Source: Actinomycetes bacterium
GTDB lineage: Bacteria > Actinomycetota > Actinomycetes > Actinomycetales > Demequinaceae
Assembly (NCBI GenBank): GCA_023432235.1
Contig: JAEYUX010000154.1
Location: forward strand, 1-9,896
Reading direction: 5' to 3'
Length of the DNA stretch: 9,896 nt
In this document: positions 1 through 5,529 of the stretch, piece by piece
Layout of the letters: every line of letters starts with the position of its first letter
How positions within the stretch are numbered: position 1 is the stretch's first letter
Made by a program: the position numbers and the translations under genes
Notes under the pieces: generated by a model
Databases searched by the model: none
Told to the model about the DNA's origin: nothing
What the model saw: only the letters and a program-made list of their open reading frames with translations

Positions 1-5
1 CAGGC

Positions 6-773
6 TTAGCGGCGCAGGTAGCCCAGGAGTCGCAGCATCTCGAGGTAGATCCAGATGATGGCAAACACCAGGCCGTATGCAGCGGTCCACTCCCACTGCG
101 ACGGCAGGCCCTTGCGCACGCCGTTCGCGACAAAGTCGAAGTCGCTGATGAGCATGAAGGCACCCACCGCGATGGCGAAGATCGAAAGGACCAGACCGAA
201 CGGGATGTTGGTGCCGGTGATCGTCACCTCACGCATGTTGAAGTCACCGAAGGTGACCATCGCAAGGTTAATCAGCGAGAAGACCACGTACGCGGGGACC
301 GCGATCATGAGGAAGCGGTTCACCTTGCGCATATCGCGAATGCGGCCCGAGCGGTACACCGCAAGCGCGACCGCGAACACGACGGCGGTGCCCATGACCG
401 CCTGCAAAATGATGCCGCCGTACGCCGCCTCGTAACGAACCGAGAGGCCACCGACCGCGCCACCCCACAGGGTCAGCGTGATGGAGTACAGCGCGGGACT
501 GGGCTTGGAGGTACCGAATGCGACCACAAGCGACATGACGAATGCGGCCATGCCAAGTGCCGGGGAGATGGCGGGGAAGAACATGCCGACGATGACGGCG
601 GCACCCGCGGCGAGCAGGAACAGCGTTGCAGCCTTGACGATCACGCCTTCATACGTCATCCGGTCGGTGGACTCACCGGTCAGCGGGCTCTCGGTGCCGT
701 CAGCGGGCAGATCGAAGCCGACGGTGCTGCCAGGCTTGAACTGTTCGGTCTGCGAAAATACTGGATTTGCCAC
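6..773 (-). CDS. Bax inhibitor-1/YccA family membrane protein
   Basis: Predicted integral membrane protein of 255 aa, the normal size for bacterial BI-1/YccA (TMBIM-like) proteins. These have been linked to ion leak and to modulation of membrane proteases; the role in actinobacteria is not established. About 45 polar N-terminal residues are followed by roughly seven hydrophobic segments (near 46-66, 72-88, 93-112, 118-140, 154-175, 190-210, 230-250). An acidic motif LISDFDF at 208-214, between the last two helices, matches the position of the family's conserved aspartates. The frame stays open upstream to 914 but runs into the tRNA gene. The GTG at 773 is preferred because AAGGAG (779-784) sits 5 nt before it and the protein then begins MANPVFSQ. 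It follows the tRNA by about 80 nt on the same strand. Family call is firm; exact function is unknown. Confidence 0.9.
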   Translation of the reverse strand: MANPVFSQTEQFKPGSTVGFDLPADGTESPLTGESTDRMTYEGVIVKAATLFLLAAGAAVIVGMFFPAISPALGMAAFVMSLVVAFGTSKPSPALYSITLTLWGGAVGGLSVRYEAAYGGIILQAVMGTAVVFAVALAVYRSGRIRDMRKVNRFLMIAVPAYVVFSLINLAMVTFGDFNMREVTITGTNIPFGLVLSIFAIAVGAFMLISDFDFVANGVRKGLPSQWEWTAAYGLVFAIIWIYLEMLRLLGYLRR

Positions 774-778
774 TATCT

Positions 779-784
779 CTCCTT
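779..784 (-). promoter_or_regulatory. Ribosome binding site deciding the GTG start of the BI-1 gene
   Basis: Read on the minus strand this is AAGGAG, followed by 5 nt (AGATA) and GTG at 773. It is a near-perfect Shine-Dalgarno and is the reason the shorter 255-aa protein is chosen over the 302-codon open frame, which would overlap the tRNA. Confidence 0.8.
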
Positions 785-798
785 GGGACAGGCGCACA

Positions 799-825
799 GG
801 TTTCGCCCGAGAATACCGGGAAACC
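799..825 (-). other. Stem-loop in the leader between tRNA and BI-1 gene
   Basis: GGTTTC at 799-804 is perfectly complementary to GAAACC at 820-825. A further 3-bp CCG/CGG pairing lies inside if two bases bulge. The loop contains TATTCT on the minus strand (810-815), which resembles a -10 hexamer without a convincing -35 at normal spacing. No T-tract follows, so it is not a standard intrinsic terminator. It could be a leader hairpin of the BI-1 transcript or a processing structure behind the tRNA; the sequence does not decide. Confidence 0.4.
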
Positions 826-836
826 TTCCGCGCTGA

Positions 837-850
837 CGCCAATTGTGGCG
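837..850 (-). other. Short hairpin just 3' of the tRNA
   Basis: On the minus strand CGCCA, loop CAAT, TGGCG form a perfect 5-bp stem starting about 6 nt after the tRNA discriminator base. There is no T-run, so it is a weak terminator at best. It may be a 3' trailer structure met by tRNA-processing nucleases. This is inference from position only. Confidence 0.35.
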
Positions 851-855
851 ATTTG

Positions 856-929
856 TACCCCCGACGGGACTCGAACCCGCACTGTGCCGATTTTAAGTCG
901 GCTGCCTCTGCCAATTGGGCTACGGGGGC
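856..929 (-). tRNA. tRNA with anticodon UAA (nominally tRNA-Leu), short variable loop
   Basis: A complete 74-nt cloverleaf can be drawn on the minus strand. The acceptor stem GCCCCCG pairs with CGGGGGT, with a G1-U72 wobble. The D arm GCC/GGC has an AATTGG-containing loop. The anticodon stem GCCGA/TCGGC holds loop CTTAAAA, giving anticodon TAA, which decodes UUA. The variable loop is only 5 nt (ACAGT). The T arm GCGGG/CCCGT has loop TTCGAGT, and the discriminator is A. The 3' CCA is not encoded. The anticodon and A73 fit leucine, but canonical bacterial tRNA-Leu is class II with a long variable arm, which is clearly absent here. The body otherwise looks like an ordinary class I elongator such as tRNA-Lys. 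Gene call is firm; amino-acid identity is less so. Confidence 0.88.
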
Positions 930-990
930 GCGGACACCACTCTCCCATTCCCGGGCCGGTGCCGGCGAACCGCCGCGCCTTGGTGAGACC

Positions 991-1042
991 AGCGTCGGCC
1001 CCCTCCCGCTCCCGCTCCCGCTCCCGACGCTACGAACCGCTC
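991..1042. repeat. Left arm of a long imperfect inverted repeat
   Basis: Contains AGCGTCGGCCCCC (991-1003) and GCTACGAACCGCTC (1029-1042). Both recur as exact reverse complements in the right arm at 1187-1199 and 1165-1178, in mirrored order. Between the two blocks this arm carries four hexamer repeats, whereas the right arm has only about 8 nt, so it is about 17 nt longer than its partner. Confidence 0.75.
1003..1026 (+). repeat. Tandem repeat, four perfect copies of CTCCCG
   Basis: Four uninterrupted 6-bp units occupy 1003-1026 within the left inverted-repeat arm. The partner arm lacks the array, and the length difference is close to three units, which is consistent with replication slippage having expanded this arm. 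The array may vary in copy number between strains. Confidence 0.85.
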
Positions 1043-1164
1043 ACGCCCTCCCCCTGATGCTCCGAACCGTCCGCACGGCCGACGCGCCGGGGTTGGGGCG
1101 GCCGGACGTCGCGGACACGGCGTGTCGAGGCGCCAAGCGGTTCAGAACCCTGGGAGGGGGTGGG

Positions 1165-1199
1165 GAGCGGTTCGTAGCTTCGGGGTGGGGGCCGACGCT
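1165..1199. repeat. Right arm of the long imperfect inverted repeat
   Basis: GAGCGGTTCGTAGC (1165-1178) and GGGGGCCGACGCT (1187-1199) are the exact reverse complements of blocks in the left arm (1029-1042 and 991-1003), separated by 8 nt. The 122-nt interval between the arms also holds a shorter complementary pair, GAACCG at 1064-1069 with CGGTTC at 1138-1143. A large extended stem is therefore possible in RNA or as a cruciform. Confidence 0.75.
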
Positions 1200-1238
1200 G
1201 GAGGGCGCCGACGCTACCGCCGGTTTCGCAGCAGGAAG

Positions 1239-2189
1239 TTACGCGCGCTCGGCTGCTGAGAACGCGATGCCGTCGAGGATGTCGTGCTCGCTCGTCACGA
1301 CGTGCGGCAGCTCGTGGCCAGTGGTGCGGACTGCTTCTCGGACGCGCCCCATGACCGTGTGCCACACCAATGCACCTGCGCCGATCACGTCCACGCGGCC
1401 CGGATGCATGAAGCCCATCGCCGTCCGCGAACCTCGGGACGCGTGGAGCAGCTCGTCGCAGGCCTCCATCGCCGCATCGATCGGAATGACGGCGCCATTA
1501 ATGCGGTCACGGTCGTAGCGCGGCAAGGCCAGCGCCTGAGCCGTCACCGTGGTGATCGAGCCAGCGAGACCGACGAGCGTGCGCGTGGCAGCGAAGTCCA
1601 CCACCTCGCTCGCGGCATCGAGCGCCGCGTTGACGTCGGCCACGGCGGCACCAATCTCATCGCCGGTGGGAGGGTCCGACGCGAGGTGGCGCTCCGTCAT
1701 CCGCACACAGCCCACGTCCATCGAGTACGCGGCATCGGGCGCCGTCGTCCCCAGCACAAGTTCAGTAGAACCGCCGCCGAGGTCGACCACCAGATAGGGA
1801 GCGTCGTGCCCCGCGTCGAGCACGCTCGTTGCCCCCCGGAAACTGAGGTGCGCCTCTTCGTCACCCGAGACGACTTCTGGCGCCACGCCAAGGCGGTCGA
1901 CAATCCCGTCGATGAAGACGTCACGGTTGCGGGCGTCGCGCGTGGCAGAGGTCGCCACAAAACGAATGACGTCGACACCGTGCTCGCGGCATGACGCGGC
2001 GTAGCGATCGGCCGCGGCAAAAGTGCGCTCGAGCGCTTCGGCGGCGAACTCACCCGTCTTGTCAACGCCCTGGCCAAGCCGTACCACCGTCATCTCGCGC
2101 ACCACGTCGGTCAGACGTCCGTCGGCAATATCGGCAATGAGCAAACGAATGGAATTGGTGCCGCAATCCACGGCAGCGACACGGGTCAT
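1239..2189 (-). CDS. ppx: Exopolyphosphatase / Ppx-GppA family phosphatase (short form)
   Basis: Cytosolic ASKHA-fold phosphohydrolase that releases phosphate from polyphosphate and/or pentaphosphate guanosine (pppGpp). It has 316 aa, far shorter than E. coli Ppx (about 510 aa): only the two-lobed catalytic module is present, as is usual for actinobacterial Ppx1/Ppx2. Visible motifs, numbered from this start, are the phosphate-1 loop DCGTNS (8-13), the catalytic-glutamate segment SGDEEAHLSF (108-117), the phosphate-2 loop DLGGGSTEL (136-144), GLAGSITT (207-214) and HPGRVDVIGAGA (262-273). The ATG at 2189 is preferred; an in-frame GTG lies two codons upstream (2195). Neither has a good Shine-Dalgarno. 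It starts about 20 nt after the DUF501 stop, so it is probably translated as part of the same operon. The precise substrate cannot be told from sequence. Confidence 0.92.
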   Translation of the reverse strand: MTRVAAVDCGTNSIRLLIADIADGRLTDVVREMTVVRLGQGVDKTGEFAAEALERTFAAADRYAASCREHGVDVIRFVATSATRDARNRDVFIDGIVDRLGVAPEVVSGDEEAHLSFRGATSVLDAGHDAPYLVVDLGGGSTELVLGTTAPDAAYSMDVGCVRMTERHLASDPPTGDEIGAAVADVNAALDAASEVVDFAATRTLVGLAGSITTVTAQALALPRYDRDRINGAVIPIDAAMEACDELLHASRGSRTAMGFMHPGRVDVIGAGALVWHTVMGRVREAVRTTGHELPHVVTSEHDILDGIAFSAAERA

Positions 2190-2209
2190 GCGCACAGCCT
2201 AATCAAGGC

Positions 2210-2731
2210 TCAGGACTCGTCCGCCCGCAGCGCGGCCCCGGGATCCTCACACGTGCAGCGGGTGGGGCTCCAGCGGTCCGCCATCATCTCGAGCGCCTCA
2301 TCGCCAAGGGGATTGACACCCGGCCCAGCCGCAAGTGCGTGACCGACCAACACGTGCAGGCACTTGACACGATGAGGCATCCCGCCCGCCGAGATTCCGT
2401 GAATCTCCGCTACATCGTCGATCGCGTTGCGCGCGCTGAGGTACTGCTCGTGAGCGGCCTGATAGCGCAACTGGAGGTCCGGATCAGCGGCAAGCCTGTC
2501 CTGCATCTCGCGCATCACGCCCACCGCCTCCAGCTGTGACGCAGCCGTGACCGCGCCGGGATGGGTGAGGTAGTACAGCGTCGGGAAAGGAGTGCCATCG
2601 GGCAGGCGCGGGACCGTCGTGACGACGGTGGGGTTGCCGCATACGCATCGCGCGGCGATGGCGACGACACCACGAGCCGGGCGTCCCAGTTGAGCGTGGA
2701 GGACGGCGAGTTCAGCGGGGGTGGCGCTCAT
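2210..2731 (-). CDS. DUF501 domain-containing protein
   Basis: 173-aa cytosolic protein of unknown function, recognisable as DUF501 by RCVCGNP (28-34), the PFPTLYYLTHP stretch (48-58) and GGMPHRVKCLHVLVGHALA (116-134). Two CxC pairs (C29/C31 and C159/C161), plus C124 and nearby histidines (H120, H126, H131), could bind a metal; this is inference. The open frame extends upstream to 2902, but the ATG at 2731 is chosen because it overlaps the stop of the FtsB/DivIC-like gene in an ATGA (2728-2731) and gives the usual family N-terminus. No strong Shine-Dalgarno is present, consistent with coupled translation. In actinobacteria this family commonly sits, as here, between the division gene and ppx. 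Confidence 0.9.
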   Translation of the reverse strand: MSATPAELAVLHAQLGRPARGVVAIAARCVCGNPTVVTTVPRLPDGTPFPTLYYLTHPGAVTAASQLEAVGVMREMQDRLAADPDLQLRYQAAHEQYLSARNAIDDVAEIHGISAGGMPHRVKCLHVLVGHALAAGPGVNPLGDEALEMMADRWSPTRCTCEDPGAALRADES

Positions 2732-3432
2732 CCGCCCAAGTCTATGTTGGTGCCCGGGGCAGGAGTGGCCGCCGATCCGTCGCCGGGAACTGTCTGCATC
2801 GTGACCGCCGGTTCCGGCTCGCCTGAGGTGGCCGCAGGTGGCATGGGCGGCCCTGGAACAGCGCCATCGCGTTCCATCGTGGACCACAAGCGCTCGTACC
2901 ACGGCCCCTCCGACGTGGGATCCTCACCCTCAGCAAGAGCGTCGACTGAACCCTCGGCGGCTGGCCGCGCGAGTTCAGGATCGAGCACGCGGAACGGACT
3001 CTCCCCAGGGAACACGTAGGCAAGGCGTTCACGCGCTTGCGCCTGCACATAATTGGGGTCATCCCAACGGGCAAGTTCAGCCTCGAGTGCGTCGACCTCT
3101 GCCTGTGCCTCGGCACGCTCGGCCTGAAGTGCCTCGTACTCCGCTTGCTGCTCACCGAAGACGCGCAGCGAAGGCCACACCAGCGCAAACGCCAATGCGA
3201 TGACAGCGGCAAGGACGAGGACGCGCCACGAGAGGACCGCGGCAAACGAGCCTCGCGCCGGGGCGGCTTCGATGCGCGGCTTCACCCGAGGAGTCGAGCC
3301 CGAGTGGGTGCCTGGCCCTGGGCGCGACGGCGGCCCCGAGCGCGTGGCGCTCGGTCGCTGCGGGCGCGCGTTTGAGCGCACAGACGTGCGCGCAGACGAA
3401 CGCGGCGCGCCCGGACGCTGAGGGGCAGACAT
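2728..3432 (-). CDS. Septum formation initiator family protein (FtsB/DivIC-like)
   Basis: Predicted bitopic cell-division protein of 234 aa. A basic, Ser/Pro/Arg-rich cytoplasmic tail (1-65) leads into one transmembrane helix (about 69-88). An Ala/Glu-rich coiled coil (about 92-122) follows, then the family signature WDDPNYVQAQARERLAYV (123-140) and PGE (142-144). A Pro/Ala-rich acidic extracytoplasmic tail completes it. FtsB/DivIC proteins pair with FtsL and act with FtsQ (DivIB) to activate septal peptidoglycan synthesis. The long disordered tails at both ends make it about twice the length of E. coli FtsB (103 aa), as is common in actinobacteria. The ATG at 3432 has only a poorly spaced GAGGG before it, so the exact start is uncertain. 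It lies 81 nt after eno and overlaps DUF501 by ATGA. Confidence 0.88.
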   Translation of the reverse strand: MSAPQRPGAPRSSARTSVRSNARPQRPSATRSGPPSRPGPGTHSGSTPRVKPRIEAAPARGSFAAVLSWRVLVLAAVIALAFALVWPSLRVFGEQQAEYEALQAERAEAQAEVDALEAELARWDDPNYVQAQARERLAYVFPGESPFRVLDPELARPAAEGSVDALAEGEDPTSEGPWYERLWSTMERDGAVPGPPMPPAATSGEPEPAVTMQTVPGDGSAATPAPGTNIDLGG

Positions 3433-3447
3433 GCCCTCATTGTCCAG

Positions 3448-3460
3448 GCGCGCCGCGCGC
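3448..3460. repeat. GCGCGC inverted repeat upstream of the FtsB-like start
   Basis: A 13-nt perfect palindrome, GCGCGC on each side of a single central base, lies 16 nt before the start at 3432. As RNA it can form a 5-bp stem with a 3-nt loop. There is no T-tract, so it does not read as an intrinsic terminator for eno. Confidence 0.4.
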
Positions 3461-3481
3461 GACTGGCGGTGACTCGCGGGG

Positions 3482-3513
3482 AGCCACCCGTGTTCAGTTA
3501 GTGGCTGACAGCC
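3482..3513 (-). other. Alternative hairpins directly after the enolase stop
   Basis: GGCT (3503-3506) can pair with AGCC (3510-3513) in a tight loop. Alternatively, AGCCAC (3482-3487) can pair with GTGGCT (3501-3506). The two structures share bases and exclude each other. There is no U-run behind either, so efficient intrinsic termination between eno and the division gene is not supported. Confidence 0.3.
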
Positions 3514-4797
3514 TTACTTGCCGTAACGACGCGGGAAGGCAGCCTTGCCCGCGTACTTCGCGGCGTCGTCCAGCTCCTCTTCGATGCGGAGCAGCTGGTT
3601 GTACTTGTTGACGCGCTCGCCACGGGCCGGGGCGCCGGTCTTGATCTGGCCAGCGTTGTAAGCCACCGAGAGGTCAGCGATCGTGACGTCCTCGGTCTCA
3701 CCGGAGCGGTGCGACACCATGGCGGCGAAGCCGGCACGCTGTGCCATCTGCACGGCGTCGGAGGTCTCCGAGAGCGTGCCGATCTGGTTGAGCTTCACGA
3801 GCAGGGCGTTGGCCGCACCGGTCTCGATGCCCTTCTTCAGACGCGTGGGGTTGGTGACGAAGAGGTCGTCGCCAACGATCTGAGTGAGGCCACCCACCTT
3901 GGTGACGAGCTCTGACCATGAGTCCCATTCGTCTTCCGACAACGGGTCCTCGATCGACACGAGCGGGTAATCGGCGACGAGGCCCTCGTAGAAGGCGATC
4001 ATCTCGCTGGGCGACTTCTGGCCACCCTCCCACTGGTACGCGCCGTCCTTGAAGAACTCGGTAGCGGCGACGTCAAGAGCAAGAGCGACGTCGTCGCCGG
4101 GCTTGTAGCCGGCCTTCTCGATGGCAACGAGGATGAGGTCGAGCGCCTCACGGTTGGAGCCGAGGTTGGGCGCGAAGCCACCCTCGTCACCAAGACCGGT
4201 GGCAAGGCCGCGCTCCTTGAGCACGGACTTGAGCGAGTGGTAAACCTCAGCACCCATGCGGAGTGCCTCACGGAACGTGGGGGCACCAACGGGAGCAATC
4301 ATGAACTCCTGGATGTCCACGTTCGAGTCCGCGTGCGAACCACCGTTAAGGATGTTCATCATCGGAACGGGAAGCACGTGAGCGTTCGGGCCACCCACGT
4401 AGCGGAAGAGGGCGAGGTCAGCCGAATCGGCTGCTGCCTTGGCCACGGCGAGCGAGACACCGAGGATGGCGTTCGCGCCCAGCTTGCCCTTGTTGTCAGT
4501 GCCGTCCAGGTCGATCATGATCTGATCGATGAGACGCTGCTCGGTGGCGTCGAGGCCAACGACCTCGGGAGCGATTTCGTCGATAACGGCGTCAACCGCC
4601 TGCTCCACACCCTTGCCCAAGTAACGGCCCTTGTCGCCGTCACGACGCTCGACGGCCTCGAAAGCGCCAGTCGATGCACCAGACGGGACAGCCGCGCGTG
4701 CGAACGTACCGTCCTCGAGCGCGACCTCGACCTCGACGGTGGGGTTGCCGCGCGAGTCAAGAATCTCGCGGGCGCCAACGGCCTCAATGCTGGCCAT
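3514..4797 (-). CDS. eno: Enolase (phosphopyruvate hydratase)
   Basis: Glycolytic enzyme that interconverts 2-phosphoglycerate and phosphoenolpyruvate in the cytosol; Mg-dependent. Full length at 427 aa, typical of bacterial enolases. The N-terminal domain begins MASIEAVGAREILDSRGNPT. The barrel carries the expected active-site segments: GDEGGFAPN with catalytic Glu205, Mg ligands Asp242, Glu283 (IEDPLSEDEW) and Asp310 (GDDLFVTN), catalytic Lys335 in LLVKLNQIGTLSET, SHRSGETED (362-370) and Lys386. No key residue is missing. The start at 4797 is well set by AAGGAG 4 nt upstream. It lies 97 nt after the lipoprotein gene, with a candidate -10 and a small hairpin in the gap, so it may have its own promoter as well as read-through. 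Product certain. Confidence 0.98.
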   Translation of the reverse strand: MASIEAVGAREILDSRGNPTVEVEVALEDGTFARAAVPSGASTGAFEAVERRDGDKGRYLGKGVEQAVDAVIDEIAPEVVGLDATEQRLIDQIMIDLDGTDNKGKLGANAILGVSLAVAKAAADSADLALFRYVGGPNAHVLPVPMMNILNGGSHADSNVDIQEFMIAPVGAPTFREALRMGAEVYHSLKSVLKERGLATGLGDEGGFAPNLGSNREALDLILVAIEKAGYKPGDDVALALDVAATEFFKDGAYQWEGGQKSPSEMIAFYEGLVADYPLVSIEDPLSEDEWDSWSELVTKVGGLTQIVGDDLFVTNPTRLKKGIETGAANALLVKLNQIGTLSETSDAVQMAQRAGFAAMVSHRSGETEDVTIADLSVAYNAGQIKTGAPARGERVNKYNQLLRIEEELDDAAKYAGKAAFPRRYGK

Positions 4798-4801
4798 GTT
4801 G

Positions 4802-4807
4802 CTCCTT
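4802..4807 (-). promoter_or_regulatory. Strong ribosome binding site of eno
   Basis: Minus-strand AAGGAG, separated by CAAC from the ATG at 4797. It is the best Shine-Dalgarno in the housekeeping block and agrees with high expression of enolase. Confidence 0.8.
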
Positions 4808-4835
4808 ACGTTGTGCCGCTTGTGCGGGCATTCAT

Positions 4836-4850
4836 GGGGATTTACTCCCC
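4836..4850 (-). other. Small hairpin in the eno leader
   Basis: On the minus strand GGGGA, loop GTAAA, TCCCC make a perfect 5-bp stem about 38 nt before the eno start codon. No T-tract follows, so it is more likely a leader structure than a terminator for the preceding lipoprotein gene. Confidence 0.4.
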
Positions 4851-4854
4851 TGTG

Positions 4855-4860
4855 AGTCTA
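4855..4860 (-). promoter_or_regulatory. Candidate -10 element for eno
   Basis: Minus-strand TAGACT fits the actinobacterial TANNNT -10 pattern and lies about 57 nt before the eno start. No TTGACA-like -35 is seen 16-18 nt further upstream. A start site a few bases downstream would put the 4836-4850 hairpin at the very 5' end of the mRNA. Prediction from motif only. Confidence 0.3.
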
Positions 4861-4894
4861 TCGACGTGAGCACGGCCTCGCCGGGCCACAGGGC

Positions 4895-5524
4895 CTATCC
4901 GATTGCCGGCTCAGGGGACGACGCTCCGCTTGTCATCCACGGCTGTTGAGCCGTGGGTGCAAAGCCGGAAACGTCCTTGAATACGAGGTAACTGACATCC
5001 GCCAGGCTCGCCTCGTTCTGTTCGCGGGCGAAGGCCGCTTGCAGCGATTCCACGTACTGCTCCATCGTGAACTTTCCATACATCGGCGAGACGACAGCCT
5101 CGGCTTCGATCCTCTGAATGGCCTCGGCAAGTCCGCCTGCGGTGTCAGCTCCGTTGAGAAGAATGACCACAGTGCGCACCAGGCGCACGGCGTCGCGCAT
5201 ATCGTCCGTGACCTCGGTCTGGTCACCGCGTTGCGACGCGATCCACTTCCGCGCCTCGAACGTGAGGTCATCCTTTACAAACAAGATGCCGACGTCCGAC
5301 GCTGACTCTTCGATGGTCGGTTGCAGCAGCAGCAGCGTGAGCACGGCCGAGGGATCAACCGGCACATTGAGGTCATTGAACGCCGTGACCCAACGACTCA
5401 CATCCTCATTGGTGACGGTGCGGCCATCAAAGGTAGCGGCGGTGCCAGGGTTCGCCGGCTGACCGGTGACGGCACATCCAGCAAGTGCAAGGGCGATGGC
5501 AACTGCGGCGACGATGCGCTTCAT
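4895..5524 (-). CDS. SurA N-terminal-like lipoprotein
   Basis: Small predicted lipoprotein of 209 aa. The N-terminus MKRIVAAVAIALALAGC is a signal peptide with lipobox LAGC, so Cys17 should be lipidated and the mature protein anchored to the outer face of the membrane. After it comes ATFDGRTVTNEDVSRW (30-45), which resembles the N-terminal segment of SurA/PrsA-like chaperones. The stretch VVSPMYGKF (144-152) resembles the VNPRYG motif near the end of that domain. No PPIase domain is present, so a chaperone-like role is inference. The ATG at 5524 has AGGA 8 nt upstream. A second ATG at 5533 overlaps the mfd stop (5530-5532) in an ATGA and would add MTN; either gives a working signal peptide. 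It is downstream of and coupled to mfd. Confidence 0.82.
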   Translation of the reverse strand: MKRIVAAVAIALALAGCAVTGQPANPGTAATFDGRTVTNEDVSRWVTAFNDLNVPVDPSAVLTLLLLQPTIEESASDVGILFVKDDLTFEARKWIASQRGDQTEVTDDMRDAVRLVRTVVILLNGADTAGGLAEAIQRIEAEAVVSPMYGKFTMEQYVESLQAAFAREQNEASLADVSYLVFKDVSGFAPTAQQPWMTSGASSPEPAIG

Positions 5525-5529
5525 GTTCG

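Larger units (their letters stand above)
930..1238. other. Gene-free, repeat-rich GC-rich intergenic region
   Basis: About 309 nt between the 3' end of the Ppx gene and the tRNA, with no believable gene on either strand. It holds a long imperfect inverted repeat (991-1042 against 1165-1199), a hexamer tandem repeat and a perfect GACAC/GTGTC hairpin at 1114-1126. It also has scattered copies of CGAACCG or its complement (near 967, 1033, 1063, 1138, 1169) and of CCGACGCT (1024, 1192, 1208; inverted at 991). No clear -10/-35 for the tRNA is visible in the 60 nt before it. The region could contain a factor-dependent transcription end for the upstream operon, or be a small mobile or repeat element. 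Confidence 0.7.

Noticed and set aside
774..914. N-terminal extension of the BI-1 protein (start at 914)
   Set aside because: The extension would overlap the tRNA and has no family-like sequence, while GTG 773 has a strong Shine-Dalgarno.
930..990. Promoter for the tRNA
   Set aside because: No TANNNT -10 with a plausible -35 could be found in the 60 nt upstream on the minus strand; only weak matches such as GAGAGT are present.
991..1199. CRISPR array or insertion sequence in the ppx-tRNA gap
   Set aside because: There are no regularly spaced direct repeats with unique spacers, and no transposase frame lies between the inverted arms (only 122 nt).
478..1518. 346-codon plus-strand frame spanning BI-1, the tRNA, the repeat region and the end of ppx
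   Set aside because: It crosses a tRNA gene and two real genes in antisense and translates the repeat region into low-complexity sequence; no domain is seen.
2732..2902. N-terminal extension of the DUF501 protein (start at 2902)
   Set aside because: It overlaps the coding end of the FtsB/DivIC-like gene by more than 170 nt; the ATGA overlap start at 2731 gives the family N-terminus.
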